The notes under the pieces are model-generated. The model saw only the letters and a list, made by a program, of their open reading frames with translations, did no database searches and was not told the origin of the DNA. A stretch of 64,000 nt of DNA, taken from the NCBI RefSeq assembly GCF_000739915.1, contig NZ_BBJT01000007.1, positions 248,001-312,000 on the forward strand. The letters run 5' to 3'. Of the stretch, positions 16,574-25,568 are shown piece by piece. A program made the translations under genes and the position numbers. The DNA is from Paenibacillus chitinolyticus NBRC 15660. GTDB lineage: Bacteria; Bacillota; Bacilli; Paenibacillales; NBRC-103111. Each line of letters begins with the position of its first letter. Positions within the stretch are counted from its first letter, which is position 1.

Positions 16574-18676
16574 TTAAACCACATATTCCGCCATAATCTG
16601 CTCGATATGGTAAGGAGTAACCCCGCTATCCACCGAGAATATCGTATCTGCCTGATCCGCCGTATCAACTGCTCCCCCTCTTGCTTTCGCATGGAGAAGG
16701 AATAAGTCGTACAAATCCGGCTTCCGCAAAGTAGTCATCGCTTTTCCTATCAAAACGATTCCCTTCTGATTCCCCTCCACATTGTTACAGTAGTGAGGTT
16801 GTTTCGTTAGGGACAAGTCCGTCCAGATGACCGTACGTTCCACCAAATCCAGGATGACGGGAACGGCGATCCGCGTGTCGGCGGTGATGTCGATTTTGTT
16901 GACCACCGTCGAAGGCTCGAAGATTTCCCCGGAACCGGGTTTCTTGCGCATCATCCAGCCTGCGAAGCATTCCGGCAAATCGCAATACGGCTGTTCCGTA
17001 AAGGAATGCAGGGAAGCCACAATATAACGCCCGCCGTAGTCGACGATGGAAGGAATGTGCAGATCAATGAACTCGCAGGCTCCTTGAGGAGCCGACACGA
17101 TGTCTCCGCTGTGGACGGCCTGGTACTTGGAGGATCGCAGATTTGTATACGAAATGTGCTCCACATACTCCCAGTTGCGGTCATACATGACTGCGGACAA
17201 GTCGATATCCACCCGGCCCGTAGGCTTACCGTCAACGGTTCCTTCTTTCCACCAGTTGAAGAAACGGATCGTGTCCCCCTCCGCCATCGGCACACGGCTT
17301 CCCCTTACAAGCGTATGCAGCGCTTTGCTTGCGGATCGTTGGGAGAACGGCACATGATAGTCCTTCAAACGTTTATCGACATGCGTCTTCCCCAGGGGAG
17401 GCAGTTCGGAGAATCGCTGAATAAGCGTTTTTTCACATAATTCAACGATGTCTTGGCAGGCCGTTTCGCTGATTTCCGGGAGCGTATGGGGGATCGCAAA
17501 CGCTTTGGCCGCATTGCCTTTCGGGAAGAAGACGCGCAGCTCGGGACGCTCATGACGGCGGGCAAAATGATTCTTCACCTGCAGCAGCACGGGTGTAGAT
17601 ACCTGACCGGCCACTTCGCCGAATGCCAGCACGACATACTCCGTCTGTTCCGTGGACCGCAGCAGTTGATCGAGCCTTCTTGCAAATTCGCCCGGGCGCT
17701 GCATAAGCAGATCGATCAACGTCCACACCTGCCCATACCGGAAGGCCAGTTCCACGCTCCCGCCGAACGTCGTAAAAGGCTTGTTGTCGCGTAAAATTCC
17801 GAAAGCCTCCTGACAACGCGGAAAACGGTTCTTATACTCGGAAGGATGCAGAATCTCTCCCAGCCGGACCCAGCGCTCCTTATATCTCAGCATATCTTCC
17901 GTAATGGGATGACACCGTTCCAGCAATCCTAGCAGCAACCGTCTCTCGCTGCGCTTAAATTTGCGGTAACGCACGGCTTCGGCGAGACTGACATCGCCAT
18001 CCGACCAGGCCGCGGCCAGACGAAGGACATCCGTTGCGGTTTTAAAGTATCGCCCGACCCGCTCCAAGCCGGCCTTGTCATGCTTCATCAAGGAAGCCGC
18101 CACGAAGGCCGCGTTCTCTTTGAACGGGATCTCGGACGGAAGAATCGCGTCCAATTCATCCGGGTCCGCGCACTCTATAGCCGCGTCAATATCTTCCTTG
18201 TCCGTCCCGGAGATCGACGTCTTGGCTTGAATCAGCCGGCTTATCAGGACATGAAACTCCGCATTGTTTCCAAGATCAATTACTTTCAAGTCTGCATCAT
18301 CCTGCAGCGGAAGTCTTTGCGCAGTCTCATACTCAGGCAATTCGTGCGTTAGATAATGATAAAAGGCGTTCAAGTAAAGCTCCGCATCCTGTTCCTGCAT
18401 TACCTGCGCCGGAAAGTCCGGATACATCGGCTTATACGCCACATGAGCGCCGACCATCCGTTTCAGATCCCCGATCAGCTCGCGATAGAACGCTTCGAAC
18501 CGCTCTTTGGATAAGGTACACACGACGCGCATCAAGCGATGGGAGAATGTAAATCCAAGGGATTCGATATTTTTCATAGCCGCAGCCAAGTAAGCCTTAG
18601 AAAGACGACCCGCGCCTTTTCCTTGCTCCACAACCACTTTGCCCGCTCTGCGTAAATAGATCGTATTTATGTTCAT
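16574..18676 (-). CDS. 700-residue protein resembling the MXAN_6230/SCO0854 family, without a RING finger
   Basis: The C-terminal third (about residues 450-680) has SRVPMAEGDTIRFFNWWKEG, RVDIDLSAVMYDRNWEYV, an EFIDLH block and CFAGWMMR. This order (charged-strand, IDLS, FVDLH, FAGLMLR) matches my memory of the MXAN_6230/SCO0854 proteins. Those carry an N-terminal RING-like zinc finger, which I do not see here: no Cys pairs at the N-terminus. The N-terminal two-thirds is helical. There are no membrane segments or signal peptide, so it is probably cytoplasmic. The function is unknown. The ATG at 18676 has no Shine-Dalgarno directly upstream; the strong AGGAGG is 79 nt away across a hairpin (see 18684-18753). 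Confidence 0.6.
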   Translation of the reverse strand: MNINTIYLRRAGKVVVEQGKGAGRLSKAYLAAAMKNIESLGFTFSHRLMRVVCTLSKERFEAFYRELIGDLKRMVGAHVAYKPMYPDFPAQVMQEQDAELYLNAFYHYLTHELPEYETAQRLPLQDDADLKVIDLGNNAEFHVLISRLIQAKTSISGTDKEDIDAAIECADPDELDAILPSEIPFKENAAFVAASLMKHDKAGLERVGRYFKTATDVLRLAAAWSDGDVSLAEAVRYRKFKRSERRLLLGLLERCHPITEDMLRYKERWVRLGEILHPSEYKNRFPRCQEAFGILRDNKPFTTFGGSVELAFRYGQVWTLIDLLMQRPGEFARRLDQLLRSTEQTEYVVLAFGEVAGQVSTPVLLQVKNHFARRHERPELRVFFPKGNAAKAFAIPHTLPEISETACQDIVELCEKTLIQRFSELPPLGKTHVDKRLKDYHVPFSQRSASKALHTLVRGSRVPMAEGDTIRFFNWWKEGTVDGKPTGRVDIDLSAVMYDRNWEYVEHISYTNLRSSKYQAVHSGDIVSAPQGACEFIDLHIPSIVDYGGRYIVASLHSFTEQPYCDLPECFAGWMMRKKPGSGEIFEPSTVVNKIDITADTRIAVPVILDLVERTVIWTDLSLTKQPHYCNNVEGNQKGIVLIGKAMTTLRKPDLYDLFLLHAKARGGAVDTADQADTIFSVDSGVTPYHIEQIMAEYVV

Positions 18677-18683
18677 AAAAAGA

Positions 18684-18753
18684 GTCCAGGAAAGCCATAT
18701 CCCTACTGCCTTTGGTGAAATACCATAGAAGGAAGGAATATGATAGCCTGGAC
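18684..18753 (-). ncRNA. Structured leader unit 2, between Shine-Dalgarno and start codon
   Basis: Read on the minus strand: P1 GTCCAGG/CCTGGAC; internal loop CTAT/GCTTT; P2 CATATTCC/GGGATATG (one G-U pair); apical loop starting TTCCTTC. AGAGGAGG (18762-18755) ends one base before P1, and TCTTTTT separates P1 from the ATG at 18676. Folding would leave 8 nt between Shine-Dalgarno and start codon, an ideal spacing. Unit 1 (18776-18842) has the same plan with different stem bases. Confidence 0.7.
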
Positions 18754-18754
18754 G

Positions 18755-18762
18755 CCTCCTCT
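18755..18762 (-). promoter_or_regulatory. Strong Shine-Dalgarno 79 nt from the start codon
   Basis: AGAGGAGG on the minus strand, between leader units 1 and 2. No start codon lies at a normal distance downstream; the ATG at 18676 comes into reach only if unit 2 folds. Confidence 0.6.
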
Positions 18763-18775
18763 CGCGGATAGAAAT

Positions 18776-18842
18776 GCTTCAGGAAAGCTGCGACCCTAAT
18801 TCGCCCAATGAAGTAGAAGGAAGGATCGCAATAGCCTGAAGC
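18776..18842 (-). ncRNA. Structured leader unit 1 (tandem copy)
   Basis: Minus strand: P1 GCTTCAGG/CCTGAAGC; loop CTAT/GCTTT; P2 TGCGATCC/GGGTCGCA (one G-U pair at the same place as in unit 2); apical loop starting TTCCTTC. All five outer P2 pairs differ from unit 2 yet still pair, as do two P1 pairs. The G-U would be a C-A mismatch on the plus strand, so the RNA is made from the minus strand. No known riboswitch class comes to mind. Confidence 0.7.
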
Positions 18843-18844
18843 TC

Positions 18845-18873
18845 AAGGTTCACAGTCCGTGACTCCGAACCTT
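18845..18873 (-). other. Third leader hairpin
   Basis: AAGGTTC/GAACCTT with an inner AGTC/GACT stem, two bases upstream of unit 1 on the minus strand. It has no T-run, so it is not a terminator. A weak promoter (TTGCTT-N16-TAATAC, 18948-18921) lies upstream. Confidence 0.5.
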
Positions 18874-18966
18874 TGATGGATTCATCATCCCATATTTCCC
18901 GACATGCCAACAGGGCGAAAGTATTACGACTTTGGAAAAGATAAGCAACACGGCCTTGTTCGAATA

Positions 18967-19004
18967 TAAAAAAAAGCGACGTCCGCAGGGCGCGGCAGTC
19001 GCTT
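18967..19004 (-). terminator. Terminator after the ankyrin gene
   Basis: AAGCGAC/GTCGCTT and CCGC/GCGG stems followed by TTTTTTT on the minus strand. Confidence 0.9.
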
Positions 19005-19032
19005 GATTGGCGGGTTCTCCGCCGGATAATGT

Positions 19033-20118
19033 CTATTCTTGCAGCTCTCCCTCAAGGAATTTAATGAGGTAGGTTTCAGGGTGCGCAAGGAATTCCGTAA
19101 AGCCGCACAAATCCGCATACTCCTGATGCTCCACGTCGTAACAGCCGACGGTGCCTTTTTTCTTCGGATTCCATACAAGCTGCAGATCCGAGTAATTGTC
19201 GATGTCGGCAGACAGACGAAGCAGCTTTTGCCGGCCGACTTTCATTTCAATCGTATCGGTCAAGGTGAAAAAGTCGATATACCCGATGTCATAGTCATTC
19301 GGCGCCAGTTCCAGGCGCAGCTTATCCCCGGTGAGAAAGGCGACTAGTTCATCGGTCAACTTATACTTTTTCAGCTCAAATTTCTTGTTCTCTCTATCAT
19401 GAAGCTCAGCCGGCTCCAAAGATTTCAAATAGTCGGCCAAAGCGGCATTCTTATTGCCCACCGCAATCGTATACGCCCGGTCGCCGTCCTTTTCCGTTAT
19501 AGTAATGTCCGCGCCGCGTTCAATCAAATACTTGACCATCGCGACATTGCCTATACGCACGGCAACGGTTAAAGGAGTCGCTTGATAAGGATAAACTTGG
19601 TCCGGTTTATTGTAATTAATGTCCGCCCCATGATCGAGTAAATACCCGAGTGTCTTAAGATCATGGTCCGACACGGCCTGGCGCAATACGGGGCTGCCGT
19701 GCTTCTTTATATCCAATCCCAGCTCATGGAGGAGCGGAATATTGTTTTTATTTCCATAATAGGCCTGCGAGTAAGCGCCAGACCCCACATGATTAAGCTT
19801 GTCCGCTTTAGCGCCCTGCCCCGCAAGATAGCGAACGATGTCTTCCTTGCAATAGCGGATAGCCCGCAAAAAAGCCGGATTACGAGGAACATTCAGGTTA
19901 ACGCCGTTCTCTGCCAGTAGCTTTACAATGTCCAGTCTCTCCGATATAAGCGCCAAGTCGAGCGGACTCAGCGTCGTATACTTGCTCAGTTCAATGCCCT
20001 CTTCGATATCCCAGCCTGCCGCAATGGCTTCCCGCAGAGCCGGCATATTTCCTTGGTAAATGTGCATCGCGATTTCCGGCAGCTTCTCGAATTTCCCGAT
20101 ATCTTTCAGTTGGATCAT
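19033..20118 (-). CDS. Ankyrin-repeat protein with C-terminal SUKH-like domain
   Basis: 361 residues. Residues about 20-250 hold ankyrin repeats, seen in TTLSPLDLALISERLDIVKL, DLKTLGYLLDHGADINYN and TPLTVAVRIGNVAMVKYLIE. The C-terminal ~110 residues (LELAPNDYDIGYIDFF, FTEFLAHPETYL) look like a compact alpha/beta domain ending in an F-x-x-F-L pattern, as SMI1/KNR4-type domains do. That assignment is weak. Ankyrin and SUKH proteins are common immunity proteins in polymorphic toxin systems, but no toxin gene is next to it. GGAGAG lies before the ATG. Confidence 0.8.
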   Translation of the reverse strand: MIQLKDIGKFEKLPEIAMHIYQGNMPALREAIAAGWDIEEGIELSKYTTLSPLDLALISERLDIVKLLAENGVNLNVPRNPAFLRAIRYCKEDIVRYLAGQGAKADKLNHVGSGAYSQAYYGNKNNIPLLHELGLDIKKHGSPVLRQAVSDHDLKTLGYLLDHGADINYNKPDQVYPYQATPLTVAVRIGNVAMVKYLIERGADITITEKDGDRAYTIAVGNKNAALADYLKSLEPAELHDRENKKFELKKYKLTDELVAFLTGDKLRLELAPNDYDIGYIDFFTLTDTIEMKVGRQKLLRLSADIDNYSDLQLVWNPKKKGTVGCYDVEHQEYADLCGFTEFLAHPETYLIKFLEGELQE

Positions 20119-20309
20119 CGATTATCCTCTCCTACCCCAAGTCTTACAAGAAGTATAGAAAAGCTCTTGAAAAAAAACAACAGGCACCCGGTTGCGGCCG
20201 ATAGTCCGGGAAGCCGGCGGCTCATCCCGCGGAAGCGCCTATCGGCAGGAATACTTACGCATTCGTTGAATAAAGCATAGACATTCAATTAAAGGGAGAG
20301 GGTCCGATA

Positions 20310-21263
20310 ATGAGTGCTTATGATGTGGATATCGGCAAACTGATCAGCGAAAAGCGGGAATTGGAAGGCGGCGGAAGCTATCTCCTCTGCACTCCCGATA
20401 AGACAATCATTGAAGTCGATTCGCTCGGGCCGAATGACTGAATTCTTGTAAGTTCCAAGGATGTGTACACTTTTTCCATTTATACGGATACGGCTCACGG
20501 CAGCTTCGTCATTTACATCAACAATCTGGAAAGCTTGAACCGCAGTGTGGAGAAAGCCCTCGATCGAGATAGGCAGCGTTATCCGGACAAATGGGATGCC
20601 AACGGTAACACAGCCCGCGAGCAGCTTTATTTTGAATTCAAATACGCCGAAGCCGATTACCCTTTTATGTATGACAGCATGCCTGAGCGGCTGCAAAAAT
20701 GGCTGCGTATTTACGCCTGCGTCAGCATGGAACAGCCCCATCATCTAGAGATCGAACAAAATTACATCTTCGAGAAACAGCTTTTCGACTCCCAGTTCTT
20801 CCTCATTGCCATTGATGTGATTCACCGCCTGCGGAACGACTTTCAGCAGCTCCAACGGACCGGTACTTTCATCGCCTACGTCTCGGCGGCGGACGGCGTA
20901 GGAGGCGATCCGCTGACCACCAGTCAGCTCCTGCGAAGATGCGTCAACGAGGAACAGCTCTACAAGGCGATGCCTGAGGTTCAAGAGCAGGACGAAGCCT
21001 TCCGTATGGCCGTAAGCGCCGTGCGGCAGCACTCCCTCCGTGAACAGGTCCTTCACTGGGTGACCGTTATCGAGGAGGGGGAATTCAGCGAGGACAGCCC
21101 TTATAGCTTCTGGAAAACCGACTACGAAGCGTACGAGCAGCTGCTCGAACTCGGCGGACCCGCTGTTCCTTTCATCCGGGAACATTTGAATGGCGAGCTT
21201 AAGCTGGATACGAGGCTGATTCTCGAGATGGTGATGCGCGATCTGGGGGAAATCGTTCCATAG
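20310..21263 (+). pseudogene. Hypothetical protein gene interrupted by one in-frame TGA
   Basis: GGGAGAGG lies eight bases before the ATG at 20310. The frame gives 43 residues to LGPND, then TGA (20439-20441), then continues unbroken for 274 codons (ILVSSKDVYTFSIYTDTAHG onward). The part before and after the stop read as one protein; TGG (Trp) at the site would restore it. A GTG at 20463 could restart translation but lacks a good binding site. The product is soluble, 317 residues if read through, and I do not recognise the family; it resembles DUF4303-like immunity proteins only in general style. Confidence 0.65.
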
Positions 21264-21404
21264 ACATCGGACGAAAGGCAATAACAAACGCGCCCGGCTT
21301 CGCAGAGGATTCTAACACGGCCATCCAAGGCCCTTCCGCTTTGAGCCGACGAACGGGAACCCGGCCGCAAAGCCGGATGCCCTTTCCCGGCTCATCGCTT
21401 CTGC

Positions 21405-22169
21405 CTACAGGTGCGATCCGCCGCTTGCGTCGATCAACTGGCCGGTTACCCAGCGGCTGTCCGGCGAAGCGAGAAAAGCGGCAACATCCGCTATGTCGTC
21501 GGGTTCTCCCCATCTGTTGAAAACGGAGAGCCCGGCCGCATTTTTTTGCCCGTTCGGATCTTGCAGCGTTCCCGCATTCATCTCCGTGTTAATGATGCCC
21601 GGCTGAATGGCGTTTACCGTAATTTTACGGCTCCCCAATTGTTTAGCCAGAAGAAGGGTAAAAGTGTCGATAGCCCCCTTAGACATGCTGTAGGTGAACA
21701 CACTTGGGGAGGCTACACGCGTTACGAAGGAGGACACGTTAATAATGCGCCCGCCGTCTTTCATGCGCGGTAAAGCCTGTTGGGTAACAAAAAGCGGAGC
21801 TTCGACGTTAATTTTCATCACTTCGCCAAAAGAAGCCTCCGTCGTCTCTTCCAGACTGAGAATTTGCCCGATTCCGGCATTGTTGACCAGAATATCGAAC
21901 CCGCTGCCGCCCGTATGTTCCCGGATCGCCTCATCCAGCGCCGTAAATAAGTGTTCAATTCCGCCGAGAGTGCTCAGGTCGGCACCGATCGCGCACGCAT
22001 TCCCTCCGCTTTGGCCGATCTGCCGGACCACCGCCTCCGCTTCATTCCGTCTTTGTCCATAGTGCACGGCGACAAACGCGCCTTCCCGGGCCAGACGCAG
22101 TGCGATACCGCGGCCGATTCCCCTGCTCGCTCCGGTTACCAAAGCGACTTTACCTTCCAGTTTCCTCAT
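21405..22169 (-). CDS. Short-chain dehydrogenase/reductase (SDR)
   Basis: 254 residues. TGASRGIGRG, VHYGQRR (a basic stretch after strand 2 suggesting NADPH), NNAGIG, VSS and YSMSK are present, and the end is RWVTGQLIDASGGSHL. It is a close paralogue of the SDR at 48252-49016, which ends almost identically. Monocistronic. Confidence 0.93.
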   Translation of the reverse strand: MRKLEGKVALVTGASRGIGRGIALRLAREGAFVAVHYGQRRNEAEAVVRQIGQSGGNACAIGADLSTLGGIEHLFTALDEAIREHTGGSGFDILVNNAGIGQILSLEETTEASFGEVMKINVEAPLFVTQQALPRMKDGGRIINVSSFVTRVASPSVFTYSMSKGAIDTFTLLLAKQLGSRKITVNAIQPGIINTEMNAGTLQDPNGQKNAAGLSVFNRWGEPDDIADVAAFLASPDSRWVTGQLIDASGGSHL

Positions 22170-22316
22170 GCTCTCATCTCCTTGTCCGAATTCAAGAAGA
22201 ATATAGCACAGGATAAACTTTGAAATGTTGCTCTTATATTCGGTCCAAGGACTAGCATATGCCGGTCACTTTGCCATAGTCATTTCCTTCCCCTCAAAAA
22301 TTCAGACAAGCTGATT

Positions 22317-22898
22317 TCACGCTTTAGAACGGATTCCTTCCAATGCGGTCAGTACCAAATACTGCACATAGGGTTCGTCCAGTTTGTCCCCTGTCACAAG
22401 CAAACGATAGAAAATAGGTCCGTAAATGAGATCAGTGCATATGTCAATGTCGATCCCATTTTTCAATTCCCCAAGTTGAATTCCCTTCTCCAAAAGACCC
22501 CTTGCCTCAAGCCGGCGGGGACGGAAAAACCGGGTTCGATAGGCTTCCGCCAATCCTGAATCAAACTGTCCTTCGCCCAATAATTCCGTAATGATCGTAC
22601 CCTCCCGGCTTGTCAAAAACCGGGTTAAATTCGTGGCGTGAATTAGAATATCCTTACATGCCGAACCCGTATCAGGCACGGGTAATCTGGCTGTGGCGGC
22701 ATACAGGAAACCGTCCATTACCACGGCAGCCTTGTTAGGCCACCATTTATAAATCGTAGCCTTGCTGACTTGGGCGCGATCGGCAATTTTATCAACCGTG
22801 ACGGCTTGAAAGCCATTCTCCAGCAACAATTCATAAGACGCGGAAAGGATAGACTTCTGCGCTTCCACATTACGCGGCCTGCCTCTTTTGCCATTCAT
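22317..22898 (-). CDS. TetR/AcrR-family repressor
   Basis: 193 residues. GRPRNVEAQKSILSASYELL and VTVDKIADRAQVSKATIYKW form the TetR HTH; the C-terminal domain (FFRPRRLEARGLLEKGIQLG, YGPIFYRLL) is of the TetR_C_11-like type. It is divergent from the MFS pump at 23179-24390. Three copies of a TATAC-N5-GTATA box lie between them, one at its own start side. It most likely represses both genes. Confidence 0.93.
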   Translation of the reverse strand: MNGKRGRPRNVEAQKSILSASYELLLENGFQAVTVDKIADRAQVSKATIYKWWPNKAAVVMDGFLYAATARLPVPDTGSACKDILIHATNLTRFLTSREGTIITELLGEGQFDSGLAEAYRTRFFRPRRLEARGLLEKGIQLGELKNGIDIDICTDLIYGPIFYRLLVTGDKLDEPYVQYLVLTALEGIRSKA

Positions 22899-22944
22899 CG
22901 TAACCGTCTCCTTTCGTCCATACCTATCTTAACCGTTAAAAAAC

Positions 22945-22959
22945 TATACGTTCAGTATA
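22945..22959. promoter_or_regulatory. TetR operator box 1
   Basis: TATAC-GTTCA-GTATA, a perfect 5-bp-arm dyad, just upstream of the TetR gene. Confidence 0.8.
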
Positions 22960-22995
22960 CCAAGTGTGAATAAAAAATAAAGTTGAAACCACCTA

Positions 22996-23024
22996 TTTAC
23001 AAAACTACACGTTCAGTATATTAT
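22996..23024 (+). promoter_or_regulatory. Promoter of the MFS gene overlapped by operator box 2
   Basis: TTTACA (22996-23001), 17-bp spacer, TATTAT (23019-23024). Operator box 2, TACAC-GTTCA-GTATA, occupies 23006-23020 within the spacer. Confidence 0.65.
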
Positions 23025-23044
23025 TCTATTATCAATTAATAAAC

Positions 23045-23059
23045 TATACGTTCAGTATT
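23045..23059. promoter_or_regulatory. TetR operator box 3
   Basis: TATAC-GTTCA-GTATT, downstream of the MFS promoter. The spacing between boxes (61 and 39 bp) suggests separate dimers. The 119-bp leader after it has no clear gene. Confidence 0.75.
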
Positions 23060-23178
23060 TAAAATTCGAAGGAAGGAGAAATTATCATCTGGAGAACGCC
23101 GCACGGAATTGTAATTGCGTGAAACCATACAGTTGCTACGTTAGAGCATGATATTTCGATATAAGGAGTTGCCCTAAA

Positions 23179-24390
23179 ATGAACGCTTTAAAAAAACAAA
23201 CAACCGAAAAAAATATCCCGGCATGGCTAACCCTGCTGCTGGCAGCCGCATGCGGTATCATTGCAGCCAATCTTTACTATGCGCAGCCTTTGGTCGGGGA
23301 AATCAGCACTTCAATCGGGCTGTCCGCAAACAGCTCCGGCTTTATCGTGACGTTAACGCAGATTGGTTATGTAGTCGGCTTGTTATTTGTCGTGCCTCTG
23401 GGAGATATCGTGGAGAATCGAAGGCTGGTTGTCATGTCTCTGCTTCTCACAGGAGCCGCCCTTGCAGTCACGGCGGTGTCGAAACAGGCTGTGCCATTCT
23501 TAGCCGCTTCCTTTGTAATCGGGTTAGGGTCGGTTGCCGCGCAAGTACTCGTGCCTTTCGCGTCCTACCTTGCCTCCGAAACTTCACGCGGCCGCGTTGT
23601 CGGCAATGTCATGAGCGGGCTGCTGCTTGGAATCATGCTTTCGCGTCCTCTGTCGAGCCTAGCAGCCGACTTCTTTGGCTGGCACGCCGTATTCGCTTTG
23701 TCAGCCCTAGCTGTCATTATTCTGGCTGTCGTACTGTCCAAGGCACTGCCTGTAAGAAAACCTTCAACGGACACATCCTATACAGCTCTGCTCGGTTCGA
23801 TGTGGCACTTGCTGCGAACAACCCCGATCTTACGCCGCCGGGCTGCCTATCACGCCTGTGTGTTTGCGACTTTCAGCTTATTCTGGACAACAGCACCGTT
23901 ACTGTTATCCGGCCCGCTCTTTCATTTTTCCCAGAAAGCCGTCGCATTGTTCGCGCTTGCCGCAGTTGCGGGTGCAATAGCGGCTCCCGTAGCCGGACGA
24001 TTGGCCGACCGCGGCTGGACTAAACCCGCAACAGGGATTGCACTCGCCGCGGTCGCCATTTCTATGCTGCTGCCGCTTATAATCCGTACGGGTTCACCCG
24101 TCGGGGTAGCTGTTCTCGTCGTTTCAGCCGTATTATTGGACGCCGGCGTCTCCGCAAATCTTGTACTTGGACAACGCGCGCTCTTCTCGCTAAGTCCGGA
24201 AATTCGCAGCCGGCTGAATGGGCTCTTTATGGCTATTTTCTTTTTTGGCGGAGCCGTCGGATCTGCAATCGGGGGATGGATATACGCCACGGGAGGATGG
24301 AGCGCCGCGTTATGGATCGGAATAGCTTTCCCGATCGCCGCCCTGCTTTATTTTGCCACGGAAAGGCGATACAACGCGCAAAGAGGTTAA
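23179..24390 (+). CDS. MFS transporter, 12-TM DHA1-like efflux protein
   Basis: 403 residues with twelve hydrophobic segments; [33 protein letters not shown] and [20 protein letters not shown] are MFS signatures. It is a paralogue of the pump at 8772-10046. AGGAG lies ten bases before the ATG. It is divergent from the TetR gene at 22317-22898 with three operator boxes between. Probably an export pump induced by the TetR ligand. Confidence 0.92.
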   Translation: MNALKKQTTEKNIPAWLTLLLAAACGIIAANLYYAQPLVGEISTSIGLSANSSGFIVTLTQIGYVVGLLFVVPLGDIVENRRLVVMSLLLTGAALAVTAVSKQAVPFLAASFVIGLGSVAAQVLVPFASYLASETSRGRVVGNVMSGLLLGIMLSRPLSSLAADFFGWHAVFALSALAVIILAVVLSKALPVRKPSTDTSYTALLGSMWHLLRTTPILRRRAAYHACVFATFSLFWTTAPLLLSGPLFHFSQKAVALFALAAVAGAIAAPVAGRLADRGWTKPATGIALAAVAISMLLPLIIRTGSPVGVAVLVVSAVLLDAGVSANLVLGQRALFSLSPEIRSRLNGLFMAIFFFGGAVGSAIGGWIYATGGWSAALWIGIAFPIAALLYFATERRYNAQRG

Positions 24391-24404
24391 CTCTTCCGTA
24401 AAAA

Positions 24405-24446
24405 CAAAACCATCCCGGGAATTTGCATATTCCGGGATGGTTTTTC
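24405..24446 (+). terminator. Bidirectional terminator between convergent MFS and LtrA genes
   Basis: ACCATCCCGGGAAT pairs with ATTCCGGGATGGT; TTTTT follows on the plus strand, and the plus-strand AAAACAAAA gives a T-rich tract on the other side. Confidence 0.9.
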
Positions 24447-24479
24447 GTTAAGCTTTTTGGATTCCTGATAGTTCAATCA

Positions 24480-25568
24480 TCAAGTCGTCAGTTTCGCATA
24501 CGCGATAAAGAAGACCATCATCTCCCCGACGATCGCATAATTGGGTACATGATAAATCAAGTTTAATGCTATACAGCAGCCCAGTATCCCTAATAATACG
24601 GCCAAATGATAAGGCTTTAAACGCAGATGTTTGGGTCGGTACAGGTGAAAAACCAAAGAAGTGGAGAAAAAATAAAGAAGAACGGACCCGAATACAAAAA
24701 CCGTCATGAATGTGTAATTTAGTTGCTCTTGGTATAACAACTGGATGGCGGCGGCGATCATGCTCATGGACAAGTAGATGAATAAGTGTCCGTAAATAAT
24801 CGTTTGGCCGGCCGTTTGGATTTCCTTACTCACTTTGGTTTCGACATTTTCAAAGTACTGCCACCAGATGGCGATCACTAACACGCTTGTAAACGCGACA
24901 AACAAAACGGATGACAGATCCCAACTGCTGAACTGCAGCACAGCCAGAATACTGACCACGGATTCACCTAAAAGGATGAGCGTAAATAAGGCAAAACGTT
25001 CAAATAAGTGAGGGGTATGTATAGGTGTTTTTACCAGGTGTTTTCGCCCGATTAGGGGAAGTATAATGTCAACGGCAATTCCCAAGTACAGAACGGCATA
25101 CCGGACCCACGAGTCAAAGAAAAGCGAACAAGAGGATATCAAGATTCCGATCAGAAAGTGGGTCCCCAAATAAGAAGCGGTCGATTGTTGATGAGCGGCT
25201 TTGGATTTATGCACCAACAGATATTGAATGGCGGTCAGTGCTCTCGAACCTATATACCCTATGAAGAAGGGAATATAGTACTGATCAAAATCAGGGGATA
25301 AGCTCGCTGTCATAATTAAAATAAAAAAGAGCTGCAGGATGCTTAATATTCTATGTATAAAGATATCTTGGCCGAATCTGTTTACAAAGAGCGTTTGTCC
25401 TACCCACCCCCACCAGATCGGGATAAAAATCAGTACGAATTTAACTAAATATTCAATGGGAATGACTCCATGATCCGCATGCAGCAGAACATGAGTCGCT
25501 TTTGAGACTGCCGCGACAAAAAGAAGATCATAAAAAAGCTCTAACCAGGTGACCTTTTTCTCAACCAT
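24480..25568 (-). CDS. Low temperature requirement A (LtrA) family membrane protein
   Basis: About 362 residues. The N-terminus VTWLELFYDLLFVAAVSKA is the LtrA signature, and ten or so hydrophobic segments follow. The name comes from a Listeria mutant unable to grow in the cold; the biochemical role is unknown. The ATG at 25568 follows AGGAGGG by 11 bases. A -10 (TATAAT, 25659-25654) lies upstream. Confidence 0.9.
   Translation of the reverse strand: MVEKKVTWLELFYDLLFVAAVSKATHVLLHADHGVIPIEYLVKFVLIFIPIWWGWVGQTLFVNRFGQDIFIHRILSILQLFFILIMTASLSPDFDQYYIPFFIGYIGSRALTAIQYLLVHKSKAAHQQSTASYLGTHFLIGILISSCSLFFDSWVRYAVLYLGIAVDIILPLIGRKHLVKTPIHTPHLFERFALFTLILLGESVVSILAVLQFSSWDLSSVLFVAFTSVLVIAIWWQYFENVETKVSKEIQTAGQTIIYGHLFIYLSMSMIAAAIQLLYQEQLNYTFMTVFVFGSVLLYFFSTSLVFHLYRPKHLRLKPYHLAVLLGILGCCIALNLIYHVPNYAIVGEMMVFFIAYAKLTT

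Noticed and set aside
20289-20744. Minus-strand frame of 151 codons
   Set aside because: It is antisense to the interrupted gene at 20310 and has no ribosome site.
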